64,000 nt of DNA from Flavobacterium sp. LC2016-01 (GCF_009711135.1 NZ_WMIC01000002.1:248001-312000); one strand, 5' to 3'; shown: positions 28,000 to 37,439, numbered from the stretch's first letter. The notes: generated from the sequence alone by a model not told the origin. Made by a program: numbers and translations.

Positions 28000-28018
28000 C
28001 ATAAAACACAACTACACA

Positions 28019-28681
28019 ATGAAAAATACACTTATTGCTCCTTCAGTTCTTGCTGCCGATTTTGCGAATTTACAGCGTGACTTAGAAATGATCAACAACA
28101 GTCAGGCTGACTGGTTTCATATCGACATTATGGATGGAGTTTTTGTTCCGAATATTTCTTTTGGAATGCCTGTTTTAGAAGCAATTTCTAAACATGCAAA
28201 AAAATATATTGATGTACATTTAATGATAATTGATCCTGATAGATACATTAAAACTTTTGCTGATTTAGGAGCAAATGGATTAACGGTTCATTACGAAGCC
28301 TGCACCCATTTACACAGAACTTTACAAGCCATTAAAGCAGAAGGAATGAAAGCCGGAGTAGCGATGAATCCTCATACAAATGTTGATTTATTAGAAGATG
28401 TTATAAATGATATTGATGTTGTTTGTATTATGAGTGTAAATCCAGGTTTTGGCGGACAATCGTTTATAGAGAATACTTACGATAAAGTAAAAAAGCTGAA
28501 AGCATTAATTACGCGCAAAAATGCTTCAACCTTAATTGAAATTGACGGCGGTGTAACCAGCAAAAATGCAAAACAATTAGTAGAAGCTGGAGCTGATGTT
28601 TTAGTTGCAGGAAGCTTTGTTTTTAAAGCCGAAAACCCAACTCAAACTATTTCAGAATTAAAAGTCCTTACTGCTTTTTAA
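28019..28681 (+). CDS. rpe: Ribulose-phosphate 3-epimerase
   Basis: The 220-residue TIM-barrel enzyme interconverts ribulose-5-phosphate and xylulose-5-phosphate in the pentose phosphate pathway. Family signatures are APSVLAADF near the N-terminus, HIDIMDGVFVPNISFG with metal-binding His and Asp (about 34-49), HLMI, MSVNPGFGGQSF in the phosphate-binding loop, and EIDGGV. The length is standard. Its last 24 bases overlap the convergent nuclease gene. Confidence 0.96.
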   Translation: MKNTLIAPSVLAADFANLQRDLEMINNSQADWFHIDIMDGVFVPNISFGMPVLEAISKHAKKYIDVHLMIIDPDRYIKTFADLGANGLTVHYEACTHLHRTLQAIKAEGMKAGVAMNPHTNVDLLEDVINDIDVVCIMSVNPGFGGQSFIENTYDKVKKLKALITRKNASTLIEIDGGVTSKNAKQLVEAGADVLVAGSFVFKAENPTQTISELKVLTAF

Positions 28682-29440
28682 GTTTTTCAAATTCGGGAAG
28701 AAATCAATTCCAGTCATTTTTTCTAAAGTTTCTATCGGAACAACGAAATCATAAATTGACTTTTCGCTGTCTTCATTCGGAACCAAAAAAGCAATTGCTT
28801 TGTGTTCTTTTCCAGATTTAGCCACAACGATTTTATAAAAATATTTAGGGACAGCGACATTTTCTGTCCCTATTTTTTTATCCGAATCTTTCAAAACACC
28901 TCCCGTTACAACATAAATATCATTGTACTTTCCTGCCCAATAACGTGTTTTTTGTTCAATTCTGTTCCAAATTCCGCTATTGAAATCATGTTTTTGAGGA
29001 GAAATATTAGAAGTATAGAAAGTATCATTATAAGCATCTTTATTAAATTCCATATCGCCGGCAGGACAAAGATGTCCTTTATCGTATCCCGAATTTTTAT
29101 AATTCCTCCAGTCTGCAGAACCTGTCGTTACTTTTGGATCTTCAATAAAATAAGGACGTTTATAATCTTCATTTTTCAAATATTCCTTTTTCATTTCATA
29201 AGCAACCCATTCTGCCTGCTCAAATTTTTCATTATACGAAAGCGTATAATATGTATGTTTTACAATTTGTCCCGTAGTCGAAGTTGGCAAATAAGAAACC
29301 GTATACAAAGAATCTGCAGTATTTTGAGCCGAAGTAAAAGATGCTGGTTTTTCTGGCAGCACTTCTTCCCTTTCTGAATTCTCTTTTTTACAAGAAAACA
29401 ACATGAAACTAACCAAACCTAAAACAATATATTTTTTCAT
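28658..29440 (-). CDS. NucA-like DNA/RNA non-specific endonuclease, lipoprotein
   Basis: The 260-residue product has a lipoprotein signal (MKKYIVLGLVSFMLFSC, Cys17). The catalytic region contains YDKGHLCPAGDM (119-130), a variant of the DRGH motif with His123 as general base, and NISPQKHDFNSGIWNRIE, whose Asn would bind Mg2+. Family enzymes cut DNA and RNA without sequence specificity; here the enzyme should be anchored in the envelope and may serve nutrient scavenging. Arg is replaced by Lys in the DRGH position, a tolerated change. The gene is convergent with rpe. Confidence 0.88.
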   Translation of the reverse strand: MKKYIVLGLVSFMLFSCKKENSEREEVLPEKPASFTSAQNTADSLYTVSYLPTSTTGQIVKHTYYTLSYNEKFEQAEWVAYEMKKEYLKNEDYKRPYFIEDPKVTTGSADWRNYKNSGYDKGHLCPAGDMEFNKDAYNDTFYTSNISPQKHDFNSGIWNRIEQKTRYWAGKYNDIYVVTGGVLKDSDKKIGTENVAVPKYFYKIVVAKSGKEHKAIAFLVPNEDSEKSIYDFVVPIETLEKMTGIDFFPNLKNLKSSKDF

Positions 29441-29471
29441 CTTTTACTTTATTACGAAATAAACTTACAAA

Positions 29472-29508
29472 AAAATGCTCCATAAATAATATATCTATGG
29501 AGCATTTT
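29472..29508 (-). terminator. Intrinsic terminator after the Prc protease gene
   Basis: AAAATGCTCCATA (29472-29484) pairs with TATGGAGCATTTT (29496-29508), and the reverse strand continues into a T run. It separates the protease gene from the nuclease gene on the same strand. Confidence 0.8.
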
Positions 29509-29533
29509 AATAACAAATTAATTCTTTATTGAA

Positions 29534-31717
29534 CTAAGATTTTACCAGTTTATCCTTTTTCATTTTAGGAGTAACCGTATTTTTTACTAAACCTTTAGTT
29601 TGTAAATCATCTAAAACATTTAAAGCTTCTTCTACATAAACATCTTTAGATAATGCCTGGTGCCAAGCCTCTCTTTTTTCTTTTAATGTAGCATCATTAT
29701 TCATTTCAAGCTCTTCATAAGGCAATGATCTAAAAACCAGATTGTTTTTATAATCAGCAATTGGTTTGTATTTTTTACCTTCACTTTCAACTTGTTCTTG
29801 AGTCGCTTTAAAGTTTTTGATATTTAAACTATAAGTGTTCTCTTTATTTTTAACATCAATCCATTTTGCATTATCTTCAATTAATTTGAATTGATCGTTG
29901 TTTGCAATTCTGTTTCGGCTGTTATTAATCGCCTGATTGAATTTTTCATTAGAAGTCCAAGTACTGTAATCAGCTGGATCAATTTTATCCCATGGCATTG
30001 CGTTGTCAATATCACGCTCACCCATTTTTAAGTAAGCATAACGATCTGGCATCACAACATCACTATGAACACCTTCCAACTGAGTTGAACCTCCGTTGAT
30101 TCTATAGAATTTTTGTCCCGTAATTTTCAAAGCTCCAAGATCACCGTAATTTGCGTTGCGCACAAACTGATTCAAATCAAGAACATTCTGCACTGTACCT
30201 TTTCCGTAAGTTTGTTTACTTCCAATGATTACTCCACGTTTGTAATCCTGAATTGCAGCCGCCAAAATCTCTGAAGCCGAAGCTGAGAAACTGTTAACCA
30301 TAATTACTAATGGTCCGTCCCACTCGATTTTTTTATCTTTATCGTATAAAACTTCTTTCTTTTTACCAGCAGATTTTACCTGTACAATTGGTCCTTCTTC
30401 AATAAATAAACCAGCAATATCAACTACAGTAGATAAAGATCCACCTCCATCATCACGAACGTCAAGTACAATTCCGTTTACATCTTCTTTTTTCAGTCTT
30501 TCAACCTCAAGAGCGATATCTTTTCCAGCATCACGACCATCTTTATTTTCAAAATCAATGTAGAATTTAGGCAAATAAATTACACCATATTTCAATCCAT
30601 TTTTTTCTACAATACTAGATTTAGCATACGTTTCTTCGATTTCAACCACATCTCTGACGATTGAAATTACTTTAATAGTTCCGTCAACCTTTTTAACTGT
30701 AAGTTTTACTTCAGTTCCTTTATGACCTTTAATTTTTTTCACAACATCATCAAGACGCATTCCAACAACATCTACTGGCTCTTCGTTTCCTTGTGCCACT
30801 TTCAAAATCATGTCACCTGCTTCAAGTTCTTTACCTTTCCATGCAGGACCTCCTGAGATCAATTCGTCAATTTGAGTAAAATCATTTTTCTTAACTAATC
30901 TTGCTCCAATACCTTCTAATTTTCCACTGATATTAACATCAAAACGATCTTTTTCTTCAGGTGCAAAGTAGCTTGTATGCGGATCAAAACGTGTCATGAT
31001 TGAGTTTACATATACAGAAAACCAATCTTCTTTATTCAAATCTTTAATTACGCCAAAATTGTCGTCTAATGATTTTAAAGAACTCTCACGAGTTTCTTTC
31101 TCTAAAGTCTCAAAAGATTTTTCTTTGTAAGCAGGATCTTTTTTCTTTTTATCCTCTTCTAATTTTTGCTTTGTTACCAATGAAGAAAGTGTCGACAATT
31201 TAATCTGTTTTCTCCATCTTTCATTGATTTCTGTCGCATTTTTAGCATAAGGAAGATGCTCATAATCGGCATTAAAAGTCTCATCAACATTGTAGTTGAA
31301 AGGCTGTGCTAAAATAGTCTTGTAGCGTTTTTTGCTTTCTTCCATACGTTTCATCAATCTTGTATAAGTAAGATTAAAAAACGTAAGATCTTTGTTTAAA
31401 AACTGGTCATCAAGCTGCAATTCATACTGCTTAAATTCGTCAATATCAGACTGCAGGAAAAACCTTTTTGAAGGATCCAATGCATCAATATAATCTTTAA
31501 AAATTCCTTTAGAAAATTCATCGTTTATTTCTGCCGGACTGTAGTGTCCTTTGTCAATAACAAACGCAAGTAATTCTAAAAGTGTTTTATCTCTATTCGG
31601 ATCTGGATCTTCTGATTTATCTGCGTTTAATTTAAACGCAAATAAGGTTACTGATAAGCATAATACGGCTATAAGTACTTTATAATTTCTTTTCATAAAC
31701 TGAATAATAGCATTCAT
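29534..31717 (-). CDS. prc: Tail-specific (C-terminal processing) protease, S41 family
   Basis: The roughly 727-residue periplasmic protease has an N-terminal membrane/signal segment (YKVLIAVLCLSVTLFAF) and a long helical region. A PDZ domain follows (GIGARLVKKNDFTQIDELI, GPAWKGKELEAGDMILKVAQG). The S41 catalytic core has FSASASEILAAAIQDY and TYGKGTVQNV, giving the Ser-Lys dyad. It degrades or trims exported proteins from their C-termini. ATG 31717 was chosen over the TTG just before it. An internal ATG at 31696 (MKRNYKVLI) gives a tidier signal peptide and may be the real start. Confidence 0.93.
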   Translation of the reverse strand: MNAIIQFMKRNYKVLIAVLCLSVTLFAFKLNADKSEDPDPNRDKTLLELLAFVIDKGHYSPAEINDEFSKGIFKDYIDALDPSKRFFLQSDIDEFKQYELQLDDQFLNKDLTFFNLTYTRLMKRMEESKKRYKTILAQPFNYNVDETFNADYEHLPYAKNATEINERWRKQIKLSTLSSLVTKQKLEEDKKKKDPAYKEKSFETLEKETRESSLKSLDDNFGVIKDLNKEDWFSVYVNSIMTRFDPHTSYFAPEEKDRFDVNISGKLEGIGARLVKKNDFTQIDELISGGPAWKGKELEAGDMILKVAQGNEEPVDVVGMRLDDVVKKIKGHKGTEVKLTVKKVDGTIKVISIVRDVVEIEETYAKSSIVEKNGLKYGVIYLPKFYIDFENKDGRDAGKDIALEVERLKKEDVNGIVLDVRDDGGGSLSTVVDIAGLFIEEGPIVQVKSAGKKKEVLYDKDKKIEWDGPLVIMVNSFSASASEILAAAIQDYKRGVIIGSKQTYGKGTVQNVLDLNQFVRNANYGDLGALKITGQKFYRINGGSTQLEGVHSDVVMPDRYAYLKMGERDIDNAMPWDKIDPADYSTWTSNEKFNQAINNSRNRIANNDQFKLIEDNAKWIDVKNKENTYSLNIKNFKATQEQVESEGKKYKPIADYKNNLVFRSLPYEELEMNNDATLKEKREAWHQALSKDVYVEEALNVLDDLQTKGLVKNTVTPKMKKDKLVKS

Positions 31718-31741
31718 CAAATTTTTTAATCTAAGTTACTG

Positions 31742-31749
31742 CAAAACTA
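31742..31749 (-). promoter_or_regulatory. -7 promoter box of the Prc protease gene
   Basis: Read on the reverse strand, this is TAGTTTTG, a TAnnTTTG match 24 bases before the ATG at 31717. A -33 TTG at good spacing was not seen. Confidence 0.4.
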
Positions 31750-31875
31750 TGCCAACAAAGCCAAGTTGAATATAATTTTTTGTTAAAGATATAAAAATGT
31801 TTGATGCGCTAAAATCTTCTGGAATTAAGTTGACAATTTTTATTTATTTGTTAGTATTCTACCAAAATCTGTTGC

Positions 31876-31883
31876 TACATTTG
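31876..31883 (+). promoter_or_regulatory. -7 promoter box TACATTTG of surE
   Basis: TACATTTG matches TAnnTTTG, 46 bases before the surE ATG. A TTTG at 31847-31850 lies 25 bases upstream, slightly longer than the usual spacer. Confidence 0.5.
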
Positions 31884-31929
31884 CCTAAAGAACCCTTAAT
31901 TTTGACAAAACAAAAAACCCTGCCACAGC

Positions 31930-32709
31930 ATGAAAGACGAAAAACCTTTAATATTAGTAACCAATGACGATGGAATTCTGGCACCGGGAATCAGAGCTTT
32001 AATTAGTGTTATGGAAACTATTGGAGAAGTTGTGGTTGTTGCTCCAGACAAACCTCAGAGTGCCATGGGGCATGCCATCACAATAAATAACACACTATTT
32101 CTAGACAAAATTTCGAAAGATGATGATGTAATTACAGAATACAGCTGTTCTGGAACTCCTGTAGATTGCGTAAAATTAGCAGTAAACGAAATTTTAAAAA
32201 GAAAGCCAGATCTTTGCGTTTCAGGAATTAATCACGGTTCAAACTCTTCGATCAATGTAATTTATTCTGGAACAATGAGCGCCGCCGTTGAAGCCGGAAT
32301 TGAAGGAATTCAAGCAATCGGGTTTTCTCTTTTAGATTTTGACTGGAATGCTGATTTTGAACCTATAAAATCATTCGTAAAAAAAATTGCACTAGAAACG
32401 CTTGCCAATAAATTACCCGCTGGCGTCGTTTTAAATGTGAATTTTCCGAAATTAAAAGAAAACGAAATAAAAGGAATAAAAATTTGTCGTCAAGCGAAAG
32501 CGTATTATGCGCAAAAATTTGATAAACGACAAACGCCGCATGGAAAAGATTATTACTGGCTGACGGGAAAATTCACAAACGAAGACAAAGGCGAAGATAC
32601 AGATGAATGGGCATTGGAAAATGGATACATTTCTGTAGTTCCTGTTCAGTTTGATTTGACAGCTCATCATTCAATACAACAACTTAATACCTGGAAATTA
32701 AATGAATAA
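31930..32709 (+). CDS. surE: 5'/3'-nucleotidase SurE
   Basis: The 259-residue metal-dependent phosphatase acts on nucleoside monophosphates. The N-terminal ILVTNDDGILAPGI carries the paired Asp metal ligands. Other family marks are PDKPQSAMGHAIT, SGTPVDCVKLA and SGINHGSNSSINVIYSGTMSAAVEA with the metal-binding Asn. The length is typical. The stop overlaps the start of the next small gene by eight bases, so the two are probably translated together. Confidence 0.95.
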   Translation: MKDEKPLILVTNDDGILAPGIRALISVMETIGEVVVVAPDKPQSAMGHAITINNTLFLDKISKDDDVITEYSCSGTPVDCVKLAVNEILKRKPDLCVSGINHGSNSSINVIYSGTMSAAVEAGIEGIQAIGFSLLDFDWNADFEPIKSFVKKIALETLANKLPAGVVLNVNFPKLKENEIKGIKICRQAKAYYAQKFDKRQTPHGKDYYWLTGKFTNEDKGEDTDEWALENGYISVVPVQFDLTAHHSIQQLNTWKLNE

Positions 32710-32974
32710 AAAAGATATTCTTATCGGATTTGTAATCGGAATTTTAACTTCTCTTTTAGGGACCTATCTCTTCCTTATTTTATTTACGTCTTTTGATACT
32801 TCATCTGGAATTCAAACCATTAGACAATACGGCTATATGGGCAAAGTCATTACTTTAGGTACAATATTAGACTTGCTTCTTTTTCTGTTTCTTTTAAAAA
32901 GAAATAAAGAATTGATGGCCCGAGGTGTTGTATTTGCAGTGATTGTTATGGCAATTGCAACTTTATTTATTTAA
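32702..32974 (+). CDS. Small hypothetical membrane protein
   Basis: The 90-residue protein has three hydrophobic segments (about 7-28, 49-65 and 73-89) joined by short polar loops. It overlaps surE by eight bases and ends just before the lpxB promoter, part of which lies inside this gene. No family is recognised; a role in the inner membrane is all that can be inferred. Confidence 0.65.
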   Translation: MNKKDILIGFVIGILTSLLGTYLFLILFTSFDTSSGIQTIRQYGYMGKVITLGTILDLLLFLFLLKRNKELMARGVVFAVIVMAIATLFI

Positions 32975-32986
32975 ATCTTATCTTTG
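32955..32986 (+). promoter_or_regulatory. Vegetative promoter of lpxB
   Basis: TTG (32955-32957), a 21-base spacer and TATCTTTG (32979-32986) make a full consensus promoter. The -33 box lies in the last codons of the small membrane protein gene. Confidence 0.65.
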
Positions 32987-33041
32987 TTCTGCAAAAAAAT
33001 GCTGTGCTTCTAAATTATGGCACACTTTTAAAATACTCAAT

Positions 33042-34160
33042 ATGAAATATTACATAATAGCTGGCGAAGCTTCTGGAGATTTACATGGTTCGAACTTAAT
33101 GAAAGCTTTGTATGAAGAAGATCCACAGGCTGAAATCAGATTTTGGGGAGGCGATTTGATGCAAAAAGCAGGCGGAACTTTAGTAAAACACTATCGCGAC
33201 TTGGCTTTTATGGGTTTTGTTGAAGTTGTTTTTAATTTGAAAACAATTTTGAGTAATATTAAAATCTGCAAAAAAGACATTTCTGAATTCAAACCAGATG
33301 TATTAATTTTTATTGATTATCCAGGTTTCAACATGCGTATTGCAAAATGGGCGAAAGCTTTAAATTACAAAACGCATTATTATATTTCTCCGCAAATTTG
33401 GGCTTGGAAAGAAAACAGAATCACAGCGATCAAACAAGATGTCGATAAGATGTTTGTGATTCTTCCGTTTGAAAAAAGTTTTTATGAAGATAAACATCAT
33501 TTTCCAGTTGATTTTGTTGGGCATCCATTAATTGATGCCATTCAAAACCAGCCTGCTTTTGACGAAGCAACATTTAGAAGAGAAAATGAATTAGGCGAAA
33601 AACCTATTATTGCTGTTTTACCAGGAAGCCGTAAACAAGAAATCACCAAAATGTTGAGCGTTATGCTGAGCGTTGTAGATGATTTTCAGGATTATGAATT
33701 TGTAATTGCAGGCGCTCCAAGTCAGGATTATGAATTTTATCAGCAGTTTATAAAAAATAAAAATATTGCATTTGTTTCTAACAAAACTTACGATTTGCTG
33801 CGTTCTTCAACAGCGGCTTTGGTAACTTCAGGAACTGCAACTTTAGAAACTGCTCTTTTTAAAGTTCCCGAAGTGGTTTGCTATAAAGGAAGTGCAATTT
33901 CGTACCAAATCGCTAAACGTATTATCACGCTGAAATACATTTCGCTTGTCAATTTAATTATGGATCAAGAAGTTGTAACCGAATTGATTCAAGACGAATG
34001 CAATACAAAACGCATTAAAGAAGAGCTTCAAAAATTATTAGAGCCTGCACACCGCGAAAAATTATTGAAAAATTACGATATTCTGGAACAAAAGCTTGGA
34101 GGCGTTGGTGCCAGCAAAAAAACAGCAAAACTTATTGTTGCCGATTTAAAGCAAGCCTAA
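33042..34160 (+). CDS. lpxB: Lipid-A-disaccharide synthase
   Basis: ATG at 33042 gives 372 residues beginning MKYYIIAGEASGDLHGSNLM, the classical LpxB N-terminus (GEASGD). Further family blocks are FWGGDLMQKAGG, LIFIDYPGFNMRIAKWAK, YYISPQIWAWKENRI, FVGHPLID and VLPGSRKQEI. It condenses UDP-diacylglucosamine with lipid X in lipid A synthesis at the inner membrane. A longer frame from 32943 would run through its promoter and was rejected. Confidence 0.96.
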   Translation: MKYYIIAGEASGDLHGSNLMKALYEEDPQAEIRFWGGDLMQKAGGTLVKHYRDLAFMGFVEVVFNLKTILSNIKICKKDISEFKPDVLIFIDYPGFNMRIAKWAKALNYKTHYYISPQIWAWKENRITAIKQDVDKMFVILPFEKSFYEDKHHFPVDFVGHPLIDAIQNQPAFDEATFRRENELGEKPIIAVLPGSRKQEITKMLSVMLSVVDDFQDYEFVIAGAPSQDYEFYQQFIKNKNIAFVSNKTYDLLRSSTAALVTSGTATLETALFKVPEVVCYKGSAISYQIAKRIITLKYISLVNLIMDQEVVTELIQDECNTKRIKEELQKLLEPAHREKLLKNYDILEQKLGGVGASKKTAKLIVADLKQA

Positions 34161-34165
34161 ACCTT

Positions 34166-34657
34166 TTGATTTTGAAAAAAATAATTGTTTTATTCCTATT
34201 GGCAATCACTTTTGCATCTTGTAAATCTTCTTCGAGTGCGATTAGCAAAAAAGAACCAAAACGGGAAAACAAATCAATTGTAAATCATTTAATTGAAACT
34301 GCAACAGAAAATATTGGCGCAAAATATAAAGCCGGAGGTACAACAAAAAATGGTTTCGATTGTTCAGGATTAGTTTTTACCACTTTTGAATCTGAAAATA
34401 TCAAATTGCCTCGAAGTTCATTTGAACAATCACAAATAGGAATTGTTATTCCTTTAAAAGATGCCCAAAAAGGTGATTTGATTTTCTTTAAAACCAACAA
34501 AAGCAAGCAAATAAATCATGTTGGACTTATTACAGAAATTAACTCGAATGAAATCAAGTTTATCCATTCTTCCACTTCAAAAGGTGTAATTATTTCATCT
34601 ACAAAAGAACCTTATTACCAAAATTCTTTTGCGCAAATCAACCGGGTTGTAGAATAA
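34166..34657 (+). CDS. NlpC/P60 (C40) cell-wall peptidase, lipoprotein
   Basis: This protein of about 163 residues has a lipobox (ITFASC) and the C40 catalytic triad: Cys in NGFDCSGLVF, His in INHVGLI and a polar residue in FIHSS. Such enzymes cleave peptide bonds in peptidoglycan stem peptides. Only TTG starts are available (34166 or 34172); the second, giving LKKIIVLFLLAITFASC, is equally possible. It follows lpxB by five bases and is probably cotranscribed with it. Confidence 0.88.
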   Translation: MILKKIIVLFLLAITFASCKSSSSAISKKEPKRENKSIVNHLIETATENIGAKYKAGGTTKNGFDCSGLVFTTFESENIKLPRSSFEQSQIGIVIPLKDAQKGDLIFFKTNKSKQINHVGLITEINSNEIKFIHSSTSKGVIISSTKEPYYQNSFAQINRVVE

Positions 34658-34702
34658 TAAAATTATATTCTTTTTCTTACAAAATTTTAATACTTTTAAA
34701 AC

Positions 34703-36739
34703 ATGAAAGTATTGGATTTTCCCTTGGTCAGAATTACGCTGTGGTTTCTTGCTGGCATTTTATTTTTTTATTATACAAAGATTTCGCTGTTATTTTCAAG
34801 TATAGCACTAATTACCAGCACAATTACTTTTCTGATTTTATACTTATTCAGCAAAAAAAGCAAAGCCACAATATCTTTTTTTGGACTAAGCACTTACTTT
34901 ACAGCATTTTTTTTAGGCGGTATTACATTGCTTTTGCATACAGATTCACTTCAAAAATCGAACTACATTCATTGCCAAAAAGCATTTAACGTTCCATCTG
35001 AAATAACATTTACACTGCATGAAAAACTTAAAAGCAATTCGTATAGTGACCGATATACTGCATTCGTAAACAAAATTGACGGAAAAATCTATTCTGGCAA
35101 AATCATAGTAAATATTGCAAAAGACAGTACCGATAATTCCTTCATAATTGGAAACCGTATTAAAACCAAAACCATTTTACAGTTTAATAAATCAAGCAAA
35201 AATCCAAATCAGTTTGATTATACTAAACACTTATCTGATCGCCAGATTTATGCCCAAATTTATTGCAATAAAAGCCAAATCCAGATTAACAAAGTCATTC
35301 AAAAAGATATTTGGTATTATTCAGATTGCCTTCATCAACGCATTATTCGCAATTTGGAAAAAGCACATTTTAATGGTGCCGAAATGAATGTAGCGCTTGC
35401 CTTAATTTTAGGACAGCAACAGGAAATTTCAGCAGATATTATTCAGGACTACCAATATTCTGGAGCGACACATATATTATCCGTTTCAGGACTTCATGTT
35501 GGTTTTATAATGCTTCTCATAAATTTTATTTTAAAACCAATTCCAAATACAAGGAAAGGTTCTTTTGTAAAATTAATTTCTGTACTGATGGCTCTTAGTT
35601 TTTTTGCCATTATTTCAGGTCTATCACCTTCTGTTTTGCGCTCAGTAGTAATGTTTTCTTTTCTGACGATTGGAAATCATCTTCGACGAACTGGCAATAT
35701 CTATAATACACTTTTAGTTTCAATGCTGCTGATTTTACTGTTCGAACCTTATTTCTTGTTTGACGCAGGTTTTCAGCTAAGTTATATTGCTTTGTTTTTC
35801 ATTATTTGGCTCCAGCCTTTATTAAAAAAACTATGGAGTCCAAAAAATAAAATCGTTGTTTATATCTGGGATGCGCTCACGGTTTCATTCGCAGCTCAAA
35901 TAGGCGCTTTCCCATTGTGTTTGTATTATTTCCATCAATTTCCTGGACTCTTTTTCATTACCAATATTGCTATTATTCCGGTTTTAGCTTTTGTAATGAT
36001 AGCCGGAATCATTGTAATGGTTTACGCCGTTTTTGATTCTCCGCCATTTTTATTAGCCAAAATTCTAGAGAAAAGTATTTATCTATTAAACGAGATAATT
36101 CATGCAGTTGCATCGATAAAATCATTCGTAATATTGGATATCAGTTTTAACTTTTACTTTCTGATCACTTTTTATCTTCTAATATTCTCAACAATTATTT
36201 GGTTTAAAAAACCATCTTTCGAAAAATTAGCCATGCTATTAACGGCAATAATCATGGTTCAGGTTTCTTTTATTTACACCAAAAAAGAAACTGAAACCCA
36301 AAAAGAAATGATTGTGTACAATCTCAAGAAAAAAACATTAATTACAATGCGGTCTGGAAAAAATATTGCTCTTTTTACAAATGACAAACTTCTTTTGACA
36401 GATTTAAAAAACAATACTTTAAGTTCTTATTTGGTTGGGAATTTTGCAAAAATAAAATCCGTTAGCCAACTAAAAAATTTACTTTTTTATAACCAGAAAA
36501 AAATCTTCATCATAGACAGTTCTGGTATTTACGAAAAAAAGATACAGCCTGATATTTTACTGCTGACACAATCGCCAAGAATAAATTTAGACCGAGTTCT
36601 TACTGAAATTCATCCTAAAGCCGTTATTGCTGACGCTTCAAATTCTAATTCAATTCAAAAAATCTGGAAATACACATGCCTTAAAAAAAACATCCCTTTT
36701 CATGCCACAGCCGAAAAGGGATATTATCAGTTAAAATAA
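34703..36739 (+). CDS. comEC: ComEC/Rec2 family DNA-uptake channel protein
   Basis: The 678-residue polytopic inner-membrane protein has an N-terminal DUF4131-like region, then the competence domain with GATHILSVSGLHVGFI and GLSPSVLRSVVMF. A C-terminal soluble part (about 535-678) corresponds to the metallo-beta-lactamase-like domain but lacks a clear HxHxDH motif, so it is probably catalytically dead. ComEC moves single-stranded DNA into the cytoplasm during natural transformation. It ends five bases from the convergent thioredoxin-like gene. Confidence 0.88.
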   Translation: MKVLDFPLVRITLWFLAGILFFYYTKISLLFSSIALITSTITFLILYLFSKKSKATISFFGLSTYFTAFFLGGITLLLHTDSLQKSNYIHCQKAFNVPSEITFTLHEKLKSNSYSDRYTAFVNKIDGKIYSGKIIVNIAKDSTDNSFIIGNRIKTKTILQFNKSSKNPNQFDYTKHLSDRQIYAQIYCNKSQIQINKVIQKDIWYYSDCLHQRIIRNLEKAHFNGAEMNVALALILGQQQEISADIIQDYQYSGATHILSVSGLHVGFIMLLINFILKPIPNTRKGSFVKLISVLMALSFFAIISGLSPSVLRSVVMFSFLTIGNHLRRTGNIYNTLLVSMLLILLFEPYFLFDAGFQLSYIALFFIIWLQPLLKKLWSPKNKIVVYIWDALTVSFAAQIGAFPLCLYYFHQFPGLFFITNIAIIPVLAFVMIAGIIVMVYAVFDSPPFLLAKILEKSIYLLNEIIHAVASIKSFVILDISFNFYFLITFYLLIFSTIIWFKKPSFEKLAMLLTAIIMVQVSFIYTKKETETQKEMIVYNLKKKTLITMRSGKNIALFTNDKLLLTDLKNNTLSSYLVGNFAKIKSVSQLKNLLFYNQKKIFIIDSSGIYEKKIQPDILLLTQSPRINLDRVLTEIHPKAVIADASNSNSIQKIWKYTCLKKNIPFHATAEKGYYQLK

Positions 36740-36744
36740 ATTTT

Positions 36745-37194
36745 TTATTCTGGATTCATCATAATATTAGCTTCAGTAATCCATGCTTTCGCCGTTATTG
36801 GCTTATAGGGCAACCTACCTAGCAAATTGAATGTCGTTTTGGTTTTTCGAACAGTAGCTATAGTCAAGCAGGCTTGTGGCAATTCATCAACGCCAAGTGC
36901 CCCTTTCAAACTTACATTTTGTTCTTTTTCTGCATCAGAAATTGTTGTGTCAGATAAATCCAACTTAACTAAAACAACATTGTCACGAGCCCAAACAACA
37001 AAATCTGGCGTGTTAAAAATTTCGTTTTGAAGTTTTGTTGGTGCACCCGCAATTGTAAAGAATATAAATAGCGGTCTCTTTTGTTCCATACTTGTTGCAA
37101 CAGCATCAGTCATAGACGTTTTCCACACTAATCCTTGTGAATGTAGAAAAAACGTACCTAAAAAAAATAGCAGGGTCAGTAATTTTTTAGTCAT
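36745..37194 (-). CDS. Thioredoxin-like exported protein lacking CxxC
   Basis: The 149-residue product has a signal peptide ending LHSQG. It follows the sequence pattern of the true thioredoxin at 38114-38581 (VWKTSMTDAVATS, LQNEIFNTPDF, NVVLVKLDL, LGVDELPQACL). In place of the WCGWC active site it reads IAGAPTKLQ, three residues shorter. The cis-Pro loop is kept and is followed by a Cys (PQAC). It cannot be an ordinary dithiol oxidoreductase and may be a chaperone or binding protein. Confidence 0.75.
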   Translation of the reverse strand: MTKKLLTLLFFLGTFFLHSQGLVWKTSMTDAVATSMEQKRPLFIFFTIAGAPTKLQNEIFNTPDFVVWARDNVVLVKLDLSDTTISDAEKEQNVSLKGALGVDELPQACLTIATVRKTKTTFNLLGRLPYKPITAKAWITEANIMMNPE

Positions 37195-37200
37195 AATTAT

Positions 37201-37260
37201 TTGGGGTTTGAAGTAGGTTTATTTCGACTAAAGTACTATAATATCCCTCTAAAACCCCAA
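37201..37260 (-). promoter_or_regulatory. Possible leader hairpin upstream of the CxxC-less thioredoxin-like gene
   Basis: TTGGGGTTT (37201-37209) and AAACCCCAA (37252-37260) are perfect nine-base inverted repeats around a 42-base loop, directly upstream of the ATG at 37194 on the reverse strand. A regulatory function is a guess. Confidence 0.3.
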
Positions 37261-37382
37261 TCATCAAACAAAAAATTGCAAAAAAACTAAAGAAAATCGA
37301 ATTTGCTAATAAAAAGTTAAATAAATATAAAATTGCAAAAAAATGCTCCCTAATTTTTTAAACTTTTCATCGCAATAAAAAA

Positions 37383-37420
37383 AAATATCCCCTTTTTATA
37401 GTATTAAAAAGGGGATATTT
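37383..37420 (-). terminator. Intrinsic terminator after the second thioredoxin-like gene
   Basis: AAATATCCCCTTTTTA (37383-37398) pairs with TAAAAAGGGGATATTT (37405-37420). On the reverse strand a long T run follows. Confidence 0.85.
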
Positions 37421-37439
37421 AACTAAAAATAGTCAATTC

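Larger units (their letters stand above)
27646..28018 (+). repeat. 373-base intergenic region with a large nested palindromic repeat
   Basis: There is no gene here. TTCCAAATC (27671-27679) is inverted at 27709-27717, and AACAGT/ACTGTT (27731-27749) forms a small hairpin. A terminator-like stem lies at 27771-27793. A large palindrome spans 27821-27966: the outer arms 27821-27845 and 27942-27966 and the inner arms 27870-27885 and 27925-27940 share GCAAAGTTCGCAAAG-type words. A related palindrome lies at 53682-53774. The rpe promoter follows directly. Confidence 0.7.

Noticed and set aside
28802..29377. 191-codon plus-strand frame
   Set aside because: It is the shadow of the NucA-like gene, which has a lipoprotein signal and catalytic motif on the minus strand.
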